From Succinatimonas sp. UBA6849 (GTDB lineage: Bacteria > Pseudomonadota > Gammaproteobacteria > Enterobacterales > Succinivibrionaceae), in contig DKDL01000103.1 in assembly GCA_002449335.1 (NCBI GenBank), forward strand, positions 1-17,943: DNA of 17,943 bases. The letters are read 5' to 3'. The translations under genes were made by a program, and so were the position numbers. This document shows positions 7,567 to 14,909 of this stretch, piece after piece; position 1 is the first letter of the stretch, and every line of letters begins with the position of its first letter. The notes below the pieces were generated by a model. That model had not been told where the DNA came from, searched no databases, and saw only the letters and a program-made list of their open reading frames with translations.

Positions 7567-10081
7567 CCACGTAAGATTTGTCGTTTTCCGATAGTGATAG
7601 AAGCTTTAGCTCAGGCTCTGAGAGTGCCAGTGAAAAAGGCATAAAGTTAATGTCTTTCTGTAAAAAGAGAGTATGCTTTGGTTTAGCTTTACAGATAGCA
7701 TCTATTTGACTGTCAGAGAGTGAGAGTTTTTTATAAAAGCCTTTTAAAGCCTCAGTGTTGGCATCTTTGTTAGGCAGAAAAATTCTGGTTTTAATGCAGT
7801 CTAAAAAGTCTCCGATGTTAGAAGCTTTAGACAGATCGTTAATTGACTGTGTGGCTAAAACAATAGCAACATTGTGCTTTCTTAAAGTCTTAATCCAACT
7901 TATAAGCTGTTTTGAAAACTCCTCATTAGCAAGCATCATCCACGCTTCATCAATGATGATAGCGCCAGCCTTACCATTCATAATGCTCTTGTTGATGAGA
8001 TTAAAAATGCACTGTAAGGTTGGAAATAAAAAGACACCAGCTTTTTCAAAGAACTGACCGCATTCAAAGACAGTAAGCTCAGCATTAAATGAAGGATCTT
8101 TGTCTCCATCTAAAATGGAGTTTTCAATAACACTGTTGGTAAATGCTGACAGTGCGGTCTTAAGCTCTTTTCTTGGCAACAGCGTGCACATAGTACTTAA
8201 AGTACGCTCATGTTTATCAAAATCTGAAAGTAAGGTAAGAGCATCACGCAGATCGTCTTTTAACTTAAGATCAGTCTCATAGCCCTGTGAGATAAAAAGC
8301 TTTTCTAAAAAGCGTAAAGCTTCATCTTTTTCATTAGGAGTATCAATCTTGGCTAAAGGGCAGAAACGAATACCTTTTCCATTTTCAAGCTTAATGTGAT
8401 TTCCTTTTAAAGCACGGGTTAAACCATAAAAGGAGTTACCTTTGTCAAAAACAAAGATTTTCATATCGTCGTACTTTAGAAAAGATGGAATAAGACTGCC
8501 TAAAAATACTGATTTACCGCTGCCTGGAGGTCCTACTACTAAGGTATTGGCCAAATCAGTATCATGCAGATTTAAATGAGCATATAAGCCATCTAAGGTT
8601 CTTACAGTCATTAAAGAAGGCTTATTTTTACCATATCTGAAATTTGGAGAAACACTCTCTCCTGTATAGACCTGATTTAAAGGTAAAAGATCGGTTAACA
8701 CCGTGTTTGGAATTAGAGCTCGTCTTACATTCTCAAGACAGTGGCCAGGCAGAGAGCCTAGATACGCCTCAGTTGCGTTAACTGTCTCAATTCTGGCACC
8801 AAAGCCTGATGCTTCAATTGCCTGAACGCACTTTAAAGCCTGCTTTTCTAAAAGTGTTGCATCAGTACCTGAAAAGATGATGTTTGCACAATATGAGCCA
8901 AAACTTAAAGAGTTTTGAACCAGGTTCTTTTTAGCATCGCTGATGTCATTTAACTGCTCTACAGCATCCTGGTTTTCATTATCGCTTTTGGAGTTAAAAA
9001 ACTGCGCTATAAAACCGTGTTTTTTCTGAGCCCACAGTCGACGGTTCTTTTCTAAAAGTACCTGTGAGGTAAAGCTGTCATAGCTTATATAGCGGGTTGA
9101 AAAACGATAATCAAAATCAAGAGTTGATAGTCTTTGCAGAATATTAAACTCAGACTCTAAAGGCAGTCCTTCAATGGCAACTACAACAATATATCTGTCA
9201 GATAACTTAGGGGCAGTACCTGAGGTAAAGTCATCAGATGATAACAGTGAGTCTAGATAGTAATCTCCTTTAGGCAATTTTAGCTCAAGCTTTTTTCCTG
9301 ATATGCAGTACTTTAAAAAGTTAACTGTTTCATGTGAGATAAATTTAGAACCATTACCTACACCAAAATTACTTACACATAAATTTTTAGCATTTAATTT
9401 AGGATCTTCTAAAAAGGTACACTCTTCGAGCTTTAAAGTGTTCTCAAGAGAGTTTTTGATTTCATCAACACTTTTTGAAAACTCAACAATGATGCTGTTT
9501 ACCTTATTATCGGCAATTCTTAGCTCTGTGATCTCGTTATCTGAAGAAAAAGTTATGCCTCTTTTCAGACTTTCATCGTCAAACAGACTTGCAATACTGC
9601 GAATGCTGCCTAATGAGTGAGATAAAGAGGTAATAGTAAGGTAGCATTCATGAGTGTAGGTTGAGTTGGTTCTGAAAAACTCTTTCCTTTTGTAATATAG
9701 TTTTTTAGCCTTGTCATTACCTTTGTATTCACAATCTTCAACATCTGACACTTTCTGTCTTATAAAATCAACGTTCAAGATAAAGTTTCCACCTAACTTT
9801 CTAAAGGCGTTAGCGGTTAACTCCTGAGTGCGACTTATAAGAGCGCTGTCAGCATAACTAAGATCATGAGCTTTTACTTTAAAGGTCTTTAACAACGCAC
9901 CATTCTTTAAAATAATGGTGTTTTGTGGACCTAAGAGCGCATAGTCTAAAAGATCGGTAAATCCAGGCTGATTAGAGGCACATTTGTACTGTTTCCACAT
10001 TCTCTTGGCCATAATAGCTACGAAAAGCACGCATAAGAGTGCTAGAGACAATGACAAAGATGAAAAGAGAGCTTTTATCAT
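7520..10081 (-). CDS. trbE: TrbE/VirB4-like conjugative transfer ATPase
   Basis: TrbE/VirB4 is the large inner-membrane ATPase that powers pilus assembly and substrate transport. At 853 residues it is nearly identical in length to RP4 TrbE (852). A hydrophobic segment at about 4-24 suggests membrane anchoring. The CagE/TrbE/VirB N-terminal domain spans about 40-460, and the AAA+ motor domain follows. Walker A is GPPGSGKS (517-524), Walker B is AIIIDEA (707-713) and a TQS sensor-like motif is at 744-746; all key residues are present. No Shine-Dalgarno is visible before the ATG. Instead, ATAACC repeats fill the 136-base gap after trbD. The 3' end overlaps trbF. Confidence 0.97.
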   Translation of the reverse strand: MIKALFSSLSLSLALLCVLFVAIMAKRMWKQYKCASNQPGFTDLLDYALLGPQNTIILKNGALLKTFKVKAHDLSYADSALISRTQELTANAFRKLGGNFILNVDFIRQKVSDVEDCEYKGNDKAKKLYYKRKEFFRTNSTYTHECYLTITSLSHSLGSIRSIASLFDDESLKRGITFSSDNEITELRIADNKVNSIIVEFSKSVDEIKNSLENTLKLEECTFLEDPKLNAKNLCVSNFGVGNGSKFISHETVNFLKYCISGKKLELKLPKGDYYLDSLLSSDDFTSGTAPKLSDRYIVVVAIEGLPLESEFNILQRLSTLDFDYRFSTRYISYDSFTSQVLLEKNRRLWAQKKHGFIAQFFNSKSDNENQDAVEQLNDISDAKKNLVQNSLSFGSYCANIIFSGTDATLLEKQALKCVQAIEASGFGARIETVNATEAYLGSLPGHCLENVRRALIPNTVLTDLLPLNQVYTGESVSPNFRYGKNKPSLMTVRTLDGLYAHLNLHDTDLANTLVVGPPGSGKSVFLGSLIPSFLKYDDMKIFVFDKGNSFYGLTRALKGNHIKLENGKGIRFCPLAKIDTPNEKDEALRFLEKLFISQGYETDLKLKDDLRDALTLLSDFDKHERTLSTMCTLLPRKELKTALSAFTNSVIENSILDGDKDPSFNAELTVFECGQFFEKAGVFLFPTLQCIFNLINKSIMNGKAGAIIIDEAWMMLANEEFSKQLISWIKTLRKHNVAIVLATQSINDLSKASNIGDFLDCIKTRIFLPNKDANTEALKGFYKKLSLSDSQIDAICKAKPKHTLFLQKDINFMPFSLALSEPELKLLSLSENDKSYVDEMYEQYQEEFAYRL

Positions 10082-10217
10082 AATAGGTTATAAGTTTTTA
10101 CTGTAGATTTATTGGTGTTATAGGTTATCGGTTATAGTTATTGTTAATCAGTGTTATCTGTAAGCATGAAGTAAAACTGAGTCTATTTAAAAAAATAAAG
10201 GCCAGTTGACTAGCATG
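10082..10217 (-). promoter_or_regulatory. Spacer between trbD and trbE with repeated ATAACC (possible control region)
   Basis: This is the longest gap inside the operon and holds no gene. On the transcribed strand ATAACC occurs three times: as a tandem pair (bases 10123-10128 and 10130-10135) and just before the trbE ATG (10086-10091). A related ATAACACC is in between. A perfect 10-bp palindrome, TAGCATGCTA, covers the trbD stop (10211-10220). No terminator or good promoter is seen. A role in controlling trbE translation or as a protein-binding site is possible but not shown. Confidence 0.3.
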
Positions 10218-10520
10218 CTATTTGTTCTTTTTTACAATTTGTCTAGAGTAATAAGACTTTTGTGCCAAATAATAGGGCTTATAACGAATGTTCTTTATGT
10301 ACACCTTTCTTAAATGCAAATCGTCTTTGGCCATTTTTAGAAGACACAAGTACAAAATCACAAAAACAATTAAAAACACCATGGTTGCAATCAGAGAAAA
10401 ACTAAAAATGCTACCTACTATGGTTATAAAAACGAGTAACATGCACAGTTCTCTGTCACAACCTAAAAAGCTCTGTTTACGTAACACAGATTGGTAAACA
10501 GGGTGTTTTACTCCAGACAC
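10218..10520 (-). CDS. trbD: TrbD/VirB3-like inner-membrane T4SS protein
   Basis: TrbD/VirB3 is the small inner-membrane partner of the TrbE ATPase. The 100 residues (RP4 TrbD 103) show the family pattern. HPVYQSVLRKQSFLGCDREL comes first, with the conserved 'GxDREL' turn at 19-24. One or two membrane spans follow at about 25-60, then KVYIKNIRYKPYYLAQ, whose RYKPYY motif is characteristic. The start is GTG, chosen because GGAG lies 6 bases upstream and the N-terminus then matches the family. It follows trbC after 85 bases, with no terminator between. Confidence 0.93.
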   Translation of the reverse strand: MSGVKHPVYQSVLRKQSFLGCDRELCMLLVFITIVGSIFSFSLIATMVFLIVFVILYLCLLKMAKDDLHLRKVYIKNIRYKPYYLAQKSYYSRQIVKKNK

Positions 10521-10605
10521 ACTAACTCCAAATCAAGATCTGCACTTGAGACGTTAAATAACCAGTAGCGAACCATAAGTAACGCATAACCAAACAGCAT
10601 TTTAT

Positions 10606-11295
10606 TTAGCAAGCTACCATTAAAGTTTCATCCTTGTAAAAAGAGAATTTAAAACTGCCAAAAACAGAGTCATGCTTTACATCATTAAATAAGTCCTGGT
10701 ACTGAGATGCTTTGTAACCTTTAGGACTGTCAATGAGAGGTGATGACAGGTTGGTTGATACTAGATTAGTTGATGAATAGTCTTTAGTTGATATGTTTGA
10801 AGAACTACCTGCTAGAGCAGTTATCTTAGCAGTCTTCTTTGAAAGAGCTAATTCTTTTGAGAAAGTGGCTCTGTCAGATAATGTCTTTTCGTTAAGTTTA
10901 AGGCTCTTGTTACTTAAAGACATTTCATTAGAGATAGGAGCAAGCTCAGAAGTTATTTCAAGTTCAGAAGTTAGTTCAATTGTTGCACCATTGAATAAAG
11001 AGGACATTAAGGTATTAGCACCTACAAGCAGTGTCATTACCATTACAAGATACACAATACTGCGCATAAAACGCCCCATCTCACCACCTGTAAAAATCAA
11101 GGTAGCTCCGCAGGAGACAATGCCAATTAAAGACACAGAAAAAGCTACAGGTCCTGTCAATGACTTTTGAATAGTCTTAAGCCAGGTCTCATAAGGTAAG
11201 ACACTGCTGCCTGAGGCTGTGTCAGCAGCTAAGGCATCTTTAAAGACAGCTGTTAAGATAATAAAAGTAGTAAGTTTTAATAAAGCGTTTTTCAT
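10606..11295 (-). CDS. trbC: TrbC/VirB2-like pilin precursor with a long C-terminal extension
   Basis: TrbC is the major subunit of the conjugative pilus. A signal peptide (1-23 or 24, site ALA-A-D) precedes a canonical TrbC core at about 33-104. Its motifs are LPYETWLKTIQKSLTGPVAF, then two membrane helices with GATLIFTGGEMGRFMRSI and VMVMTLLVGANTLMSSLFNG. After this the protein runs on for about 124 residues of polar, Ser/Thr/Leu/Lys-rich sequence with repeated SEL/SNK-like pieces. This gives 229 residues, against 145 in RP4 TrbC. In RP4 the C-terminus is trimmed and the pilin is cyclised by TraF; no TraF-type peptidase is visible here. The ATG overlaps the trbB stop (ATGA) and has GGAG 7 bases upstream. 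Confidence 0.9.
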   Translation of the reverse strand: MKNALLKLTTFIILTAVFKDALAADTASGSSVLPYETWLKTIQKSLTGPVAFSVSLIGIVSCGATLIFTGGEMGRFMRSIVYLVMVMTLLVGANTLMSSLFNGATIELTSELEITSELAPISNEMSLSNKSLKLNEKTLSDRATFSKELALSKKTAKITALAGSSSNISTKDYSSTNLVSTNLSSPLIDSPKGYKASQYQDLFNDVKHDSVFGSFKFSFYKDETLMVAC

Positions 11296-12260
11296 TTGTT
11301 TTCTCCTAGGTATTTATAAGTGAATTTGCCCTGTTCCAATCCTGTGACAAGAGCAATAGTAGATACGTGTCTTAAAGGTTCTCTTTTTAGAATAATGATG
11401 GCATTGACAGCTAAAGCTATCATGCTGTCAATATTGTCTGGGGCAGATGGATTACGGCTTATAAGTAGCTTTAATCTTTCAAGACACTGCTCAACAGAGC
11501 CTGCGTGAATTGAAGCTAGCCCTCCTGAATGTCCTGTAGATAAGGCATCAATAAGATCAAGTGCTTCTTCAGCTCTTACCTCACCTACAACAATTCTGTC
11601 AGGGCTTAGTCTTAAAGTAGCTTTTACTAAGGTACTAATAGAAGTGTTAGGACCAGAGACTAAGTTAACAGCATTATCATTTTCAATCTTAAGTTCAGGA
11701 GTGTCTTCAATGCAGACAATTCGTGAGAATGGTTCTACATGAGCAATCCTTTTTAACATCGAATTGATAAAGCTGGTTTTGCCACATCCGGTCTGACCAC
11801 AAACTAAGATGTTTTTTCTCTCTTTAATAAGATCATCTAATATGGTTAACTGTTCTTTGGAGATAAAGTTTTGTGATACTAAATGCTCAAAGTTCAAAGA
11901 GAGCGCGTGTAATGATCTCAGACAGAAGCAAGGATACTTACACAATGGTGGCAGTAAAGCTGAGAATCTAGCATTGATACAAGAAATTTCAGTTTCGACG
12001 ATAGGGCAGTTAACGTTAATATCAATTTTGCTCATTGAGGCTACAGTCCTAATTAGGATCTGTGCCTTTGAAGGAGAAATGTCACAATATTTGACATTCT
12101 CACCATCTGAATACCGCACATAGAGCGCGCTATCTGGATTTAGCATGATTTCGTCGACAGCGCCTTCAACTAATGATCCTACTAATTCGTCAGATAACAG
12201 CTCAGACAAAGTCATTACTGTTCTGTCAAAATCTAATAGTTCTTTTGTACTGGCGCTCAT
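11292..12260 (-). CDS. trbB: TrbB/VirB11-like secretion ATPase
   Basis: TrbB/VirB11 is a hexameric traffic ATPase at the cytoplasmic face of the channel. At 322 residues it matches RP4 TrbB (320). An N-terminal domain (about 1-130) precedes the RecA-like motor. Walker A is GQTGCGKT (155-162), the Asp box is RIVCIEDTPEL (180-190), the Walker B region is RIVVGEVRAEEALDL (222-236) and the His box is STGHSGGLASIHAG (241-254). All expected residues are present and no membrane span is seen. It is first in the operon and overlaps trbC by 4 bases. The ribosome site is weak (AAAGAAA). A 308-base AT-rich region upstream should hold the operon promoter. Confidence 0.96.
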   Translation of the reverse strand: MSASTKELLDFDRTVMTLSELLSDELVGSLVEGAVDEIMLNPDSALYVRYSDGENVKYCDISPSKAQILIRTVASMSKIDINVNCPIVETEISCINARFSALLPPLCKYPCFCLRSLHALSLNFEHLVSQNFISKEQLTILDDLIKERKNILVCGQTGCGKTSFINSMLKRIAHVEPFSRIVCIEDTPELKIENDNAVNLVSGPNTSISTLVKATLRLSPDRIVVGEVRAEEALDLIDALSTGHSGGLASIHAGSVEQCLERLKLLISRNPSAPDNIDSMIALAVNAIIILKREPLRHVSTIALVTGLEQGKFTYKYLGENK

Positions 12261-12531
12261 ATCAGTTTCTTTTATTAAGTTAAATCCTAAGCTTTGATGA
12301 ATTTTATAAATTCAACTGCTCACCATGGCGCAAGATTATCCATGATGATTTTTTTTGAAGGCTTTTTTACTGATACAAACTGTAAGTAATATTGATTATC
12401 TATTTGAAAATAAAGAAAAATAATAATTTAAAAAATATTGTAAAAATACTTGAAAAGAGCTTTGATGCTTACATTTTAATGACTTTGTCATGAGCGCGAT
12501 ATGTAAAAAAGTAAGAGCAAGCAAAGTAAAG
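12261..12531. other. AT-rich non-coding region upstream of trbB (probable operon control region)
   Basis: No gene fits here: short frames lack ribosome sites. The region must hold the trb operon promoter (minus strand), but no hexamer pair is convincing. The best is TTGCGC with TTTATA 17 bases away, only partly matching consensus. It contains a CCATGG site, very A/T-rich tracts at 12390-12450 that may be bent or act as UP elements, and the word TGAGCGCGAT at 12491-12500, which recurs near the right end of the window. I found no copy of the tRNA-Pro 3' end, so no right attachment site is visible. Confidence 0.5.
12298..12314. promoter_or_regulatory. Inverted repeat upstream of trbB (candidate operator)
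   Basis: TGAATTT and AAATTCA form 7-bp inverted arms around TAT, 38 bases before the trbB start codon and overlapping the only promoter-like -10 sequence. RP4 Tra2 is controlled by the TrbA repressor, and no trbA gene is seen here, so any regulator would be encoded elsewhere. It is AT-rich and could be chance. Confidence 0.35.
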
Positions 12532-12563
12532 AAAAGGAAGCTCTGTTTTCAAAGCTTCCTTTT
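12532..12563 (-). terminator. Intrinsic terminator of the GH31 gene
   Basis: AAAAGGAAGCT (12532-12542) pairs perfectly with AGCTTCCTTTT (12553-12563) around a 10-base loop. On the minus strand the stem ends in a T run and lies 5 bases after the glycosidase stop codon. It insulates the trb operon from this gene. Confidence 0.85.
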
Positions 12564-12568
12564 AAAGA

Positions 12569-14620
12569 TTAGATTAAGCTAAAGTCATCACGAGCAAATA
12601 CAGGTATGTATTCAAGAGGTGAGTCAACTGTAATCGTGCTACCACCTTCATAGAGTTTGCCAGTATTGGTATCTCTCCAGGTAGCACCCTTTGGTAAATA
12701 AACCTCACGAGATAGCTTTCCTTTTTCATAAATAGGGCAAACTAACAGTGAAGGACCGAACATGTAGCAATCTTCAACATTAAAGCTCTTAGGATCATCT
12801 TGGAAATCATAGAATACAGGTCTCATTACAGGGGTACCTTTTTCATGAGCTTCTTTCATCAGCTCTTTAATATAAGGCTTGAGCTTTACGCGTAACTCAA
12901 GATAGTGACAGCAGATCTTATAGACTCTGTCACCATAACTGTAAACCTCATTAGGACCACCTGAACAGCACATACCGCCACCAGTTGAACCTACCATAGG
13001 CTGTCTTGGATGTCTGTCACCATGTACTCTCATTACAGGGCAGAAACAGCCATATTCAAACCAGCGAGCAAAAATCTCACGATAATCCTCATTTTCAGGA
13101 TCACCACCGTGGAAGCCGCCAATATCTGTTGTAAACCAGGAAATTCCAGCAAGAGACATATTAAGTCCAGCCATGATCTGGTTTTTAAGATCTTTAAAGG
13201 AAGTACCAACGTCTCCCGACCAAACTAAAGCTCCATACTTCTGAGCTCCTGCCCAAGCGCAACGGATAAGGCTGATAACATCATCTTTGCCAGTTGACTT
13301 TAGACCATCATAGAATGTTTTTGCATACATTGCAGGGTAGAGGTTACCAATCTGCAGATTAGAACCTTTAAAGTAGCGCATGTTATCAAAGTCATAAACA
13401 GCACACTCAGGTTCTGCTACATCTAACCAGAAGTTTTTAATTCCTAGTGAGCAGTAGTTCTCTTTGCATTTTTCAAAGACAAATTTACGGGCATCAGGAT
13501 TGGTTGCATCAAAAGGAACTGTTGGCACCAAAAACTCCATAGTAGTCTGAACACCACGATCAGTTCTGATGAGGTAACCTTTGTCGTTCATTTCTTTGTA
13601 GTTTACAGACTCTTTTTCAACAGTAGGCCAAACAGAAACTACCGTTTCAATTCCCATCTCTTTTAGCTCATCTAACATAGCTTTTGGATTTGGAAAATAG
13701 TCATTGTCAAAAGACCAGTCACCCTGCTTTTTCCAATGGAAAAAGTCGATAACAATTACATCTAATGGTAATTTACGCTTTTTGTATTCACGAGCAACTT
13801 CAAGTACCTGCTCTTGAGTGACATAGCGTAATTTGCTCTGCCAAAAGCCCATTGCATAATCAGGCATCATAGGTACTCTACCTGTAACTTCGGTGTATCT
13901 TTCTTCGATTGTAGAGATCCTGTCTGATGCGGTGATCCAGTAATCGAGCTTTTTAGTTGAGAGCGCAGTCCATTTTGTAAGGTTATTAGAGAAGTTAACC
14001 TCTCCGATGGCTGGATTATTCCATAAAAAGCCATAACCGTTTGTGGAAATATAGAAAGGAACTGAAGCTTGTGAGTTTCTTTGAGCAAGTTCTAGAGTAC
14101 AGCCTTTTAGATTTAGATAAGGCTGCTGATAGATACCCATACCAAAGATCTTTTCATTTTTGTTAGCTTCAAAACGTGCGGTTACCTGAAAGTCTCCACC
14201 TAGATGAGGCTTAAACTCACGACCTTCAATTTCAAGTGCTGAAAGATCTTTTGAAGCTCCATCCAATCTGTTTCTTGCAAATTCCTCTAGGAGTACTTTG
14301 CCATGTCGATTAGTAAAGACAAGTTTACCGTTAGCTTGAAATGAAGCGGTGATATTGCCATGGGTAATAGAGCCACACTGAGCTGTAACAGTCCTAAGAC
14401 CTGGCATGTTAGAAACAACTTCCTGAGTCTCAGTCCAGGTTTTTATAACAGGAGTTTGATTTTTTACTTTTTCACTTAAGGCAAAGTCCTCATCTAAAGA
14501 GTAACCTCCCACGACTTCTCTTACTCTTAAAGAATCCTGTCCCCAAGGTTCAACTACAGTAGTGGTTCCAGCAAAATATCGATACAGTTTGCCTTCTTTT
14601 TCTTCAACAATACCTGGCAT
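12569..14620 (-). CDS. GH31 family glycosidase (alpha-xylosidase/alpha-glucosidase type)
   Basis: A retaining alpha-glycosidase that releases terminal alpha-linked xylose or glucose from oligosaccharides. The 683 residues hold an N-terminal beta-sandwich (about 70-235) and a (beta/alpha)8 barrel from about 250 with GFWQSKLRYVTQEQVLEVA at its start. The nucleophile is D400 in NFWLDVAEPE and the acid/base is D470 in VWSGDVGTS. SWFTTDIGGFHGG (495-507) and MRVHGDRHPRQP (530-541) follow, then C-terminal beta domains. The 'WLDVAEPE' form is closer to bacterial alpha-xylosidase-like GH31 enzymes than to classical 'W.DMNE' alpha-glucosidases, but specificity is not settled by sequence. No signal peptide is seen, so it probably acts in the cytoplasm on imported sugars. 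No transporter lies beside it. It has its own terminator and diverges from algI. Confidence 0.93.
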   Translation of the reverse strand: MPGIVEEKEGKLYRYFAGTTTVVEPWGQDSLRVREVVGGYSLDEDFALSEKVKNQTPVIKTWTETQEVVSNMPGLRTVTAQCGSITHGNITASFQANGKLVFTNRHGKVLLEEFARNRLDGASKDLSALEIEGREFKPHLGGDFQVTARFEANKNEKIFGMGIYQQPYLNLKGCTLELAQRNSQASVPFYISTNGYGFLWNNPAIGEVNFSNNLTKWTALSTKKLDYWITASDRISTIEERYTEVTGRVPMMPDYAMGFWQSKLRYVTQEQVLEVAREYKKRKLPLDVIVIDFFHWKKQGDWSFDNDYFPNPKAMLDELKEMGIETVVSVWPTVEKESVNYKEMNDKGYLIRTDRGVQTTMEFLVPTVPFDATNPDARKFVFEKCKENYCSLGIKNFWLDVAEPECAVYDFDNMRYFKGSNLQIGNLYPAMYAKTFYDGLKSTGKDDVISLIRCAWAGAQKYGALVWSGDVGTSFKDLKNQIMAGLNMSLAGISWFTTDIGGFHGGDPENEDYREIFARWFEYGCFCPVMRVHGDRHPRQPMVGSTGGGMCCSGGPNEVYSYGDRVYKICCHYLELRVKLKPYIKELMKEAHEKGTPVMRPVFYDFQDDPKSFNVEDCYMFGPSLLVCPIYEKGKLSREVYLPKGATWRDTNTGKLYEGGSTITVDSPLEYIPVFARDDFSLI

Positions 14621-14909
14621 AATTTTTACATCCCATAATAATATTCATCTGCTTTGCTTAAGATTTGTCTCTCTCAGATGCAGAGCATTACTAAATTCTT
14701 ATAAAGAGCATAGCCTTTCTTTTAGAAAAATTGTCTGAACTACTTCAAGAAACGATGTATTACCGATTGAACACCCACAAAAAAGAACAGACTTGAATAT
14801 ATACGACAAACAAACGCATTAAACATAATATGCAAAAGCTTTAGAGTAAATTTGAAGGTTCAAAATATGCTAAAATTCAGCCAAAGTTTTTAAGTTAAGA
14901 TTTTTTTAA
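14621..14909. other. Intergenic region between divergent GH31 and algI-like genes
   Basis: The 289 bases hold no gene and must carry promoters for both directions. For the plus strand, TAAAAT at about 14869-14874 is the best -10-like box before the acyltransferase gene, but no good -35 sits 16-18 bases upstream. For the minus strand, TATAAG at about 14699-14704 is the best candidate. I see no riboswitch or strong operator. Confidence 0.4.

Noticed and set aside
9303..9620. 105-codon open frame on the plus strand (similar cases at 7755-8057, 11809-12123, 13010-13228)
   Set aside because: All are antisense shadows of well-identified genes (trbE, trbB, GH31) with no supporting start signals.
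10793..11170. 125-codon open frame on the plus strand
   Set aside because: It is antisense to trbC, lacks a ribosome site and recognisable motifs, and lies opposite a gene with clear family identity.
12261..12568. A right attachment repeat of the tRNA-Pro 3' end
   Set aside because: The closest string (CTCACCATGG near 12319) does not match the tRNA T arm or acceptor sequence beyond a few bases.
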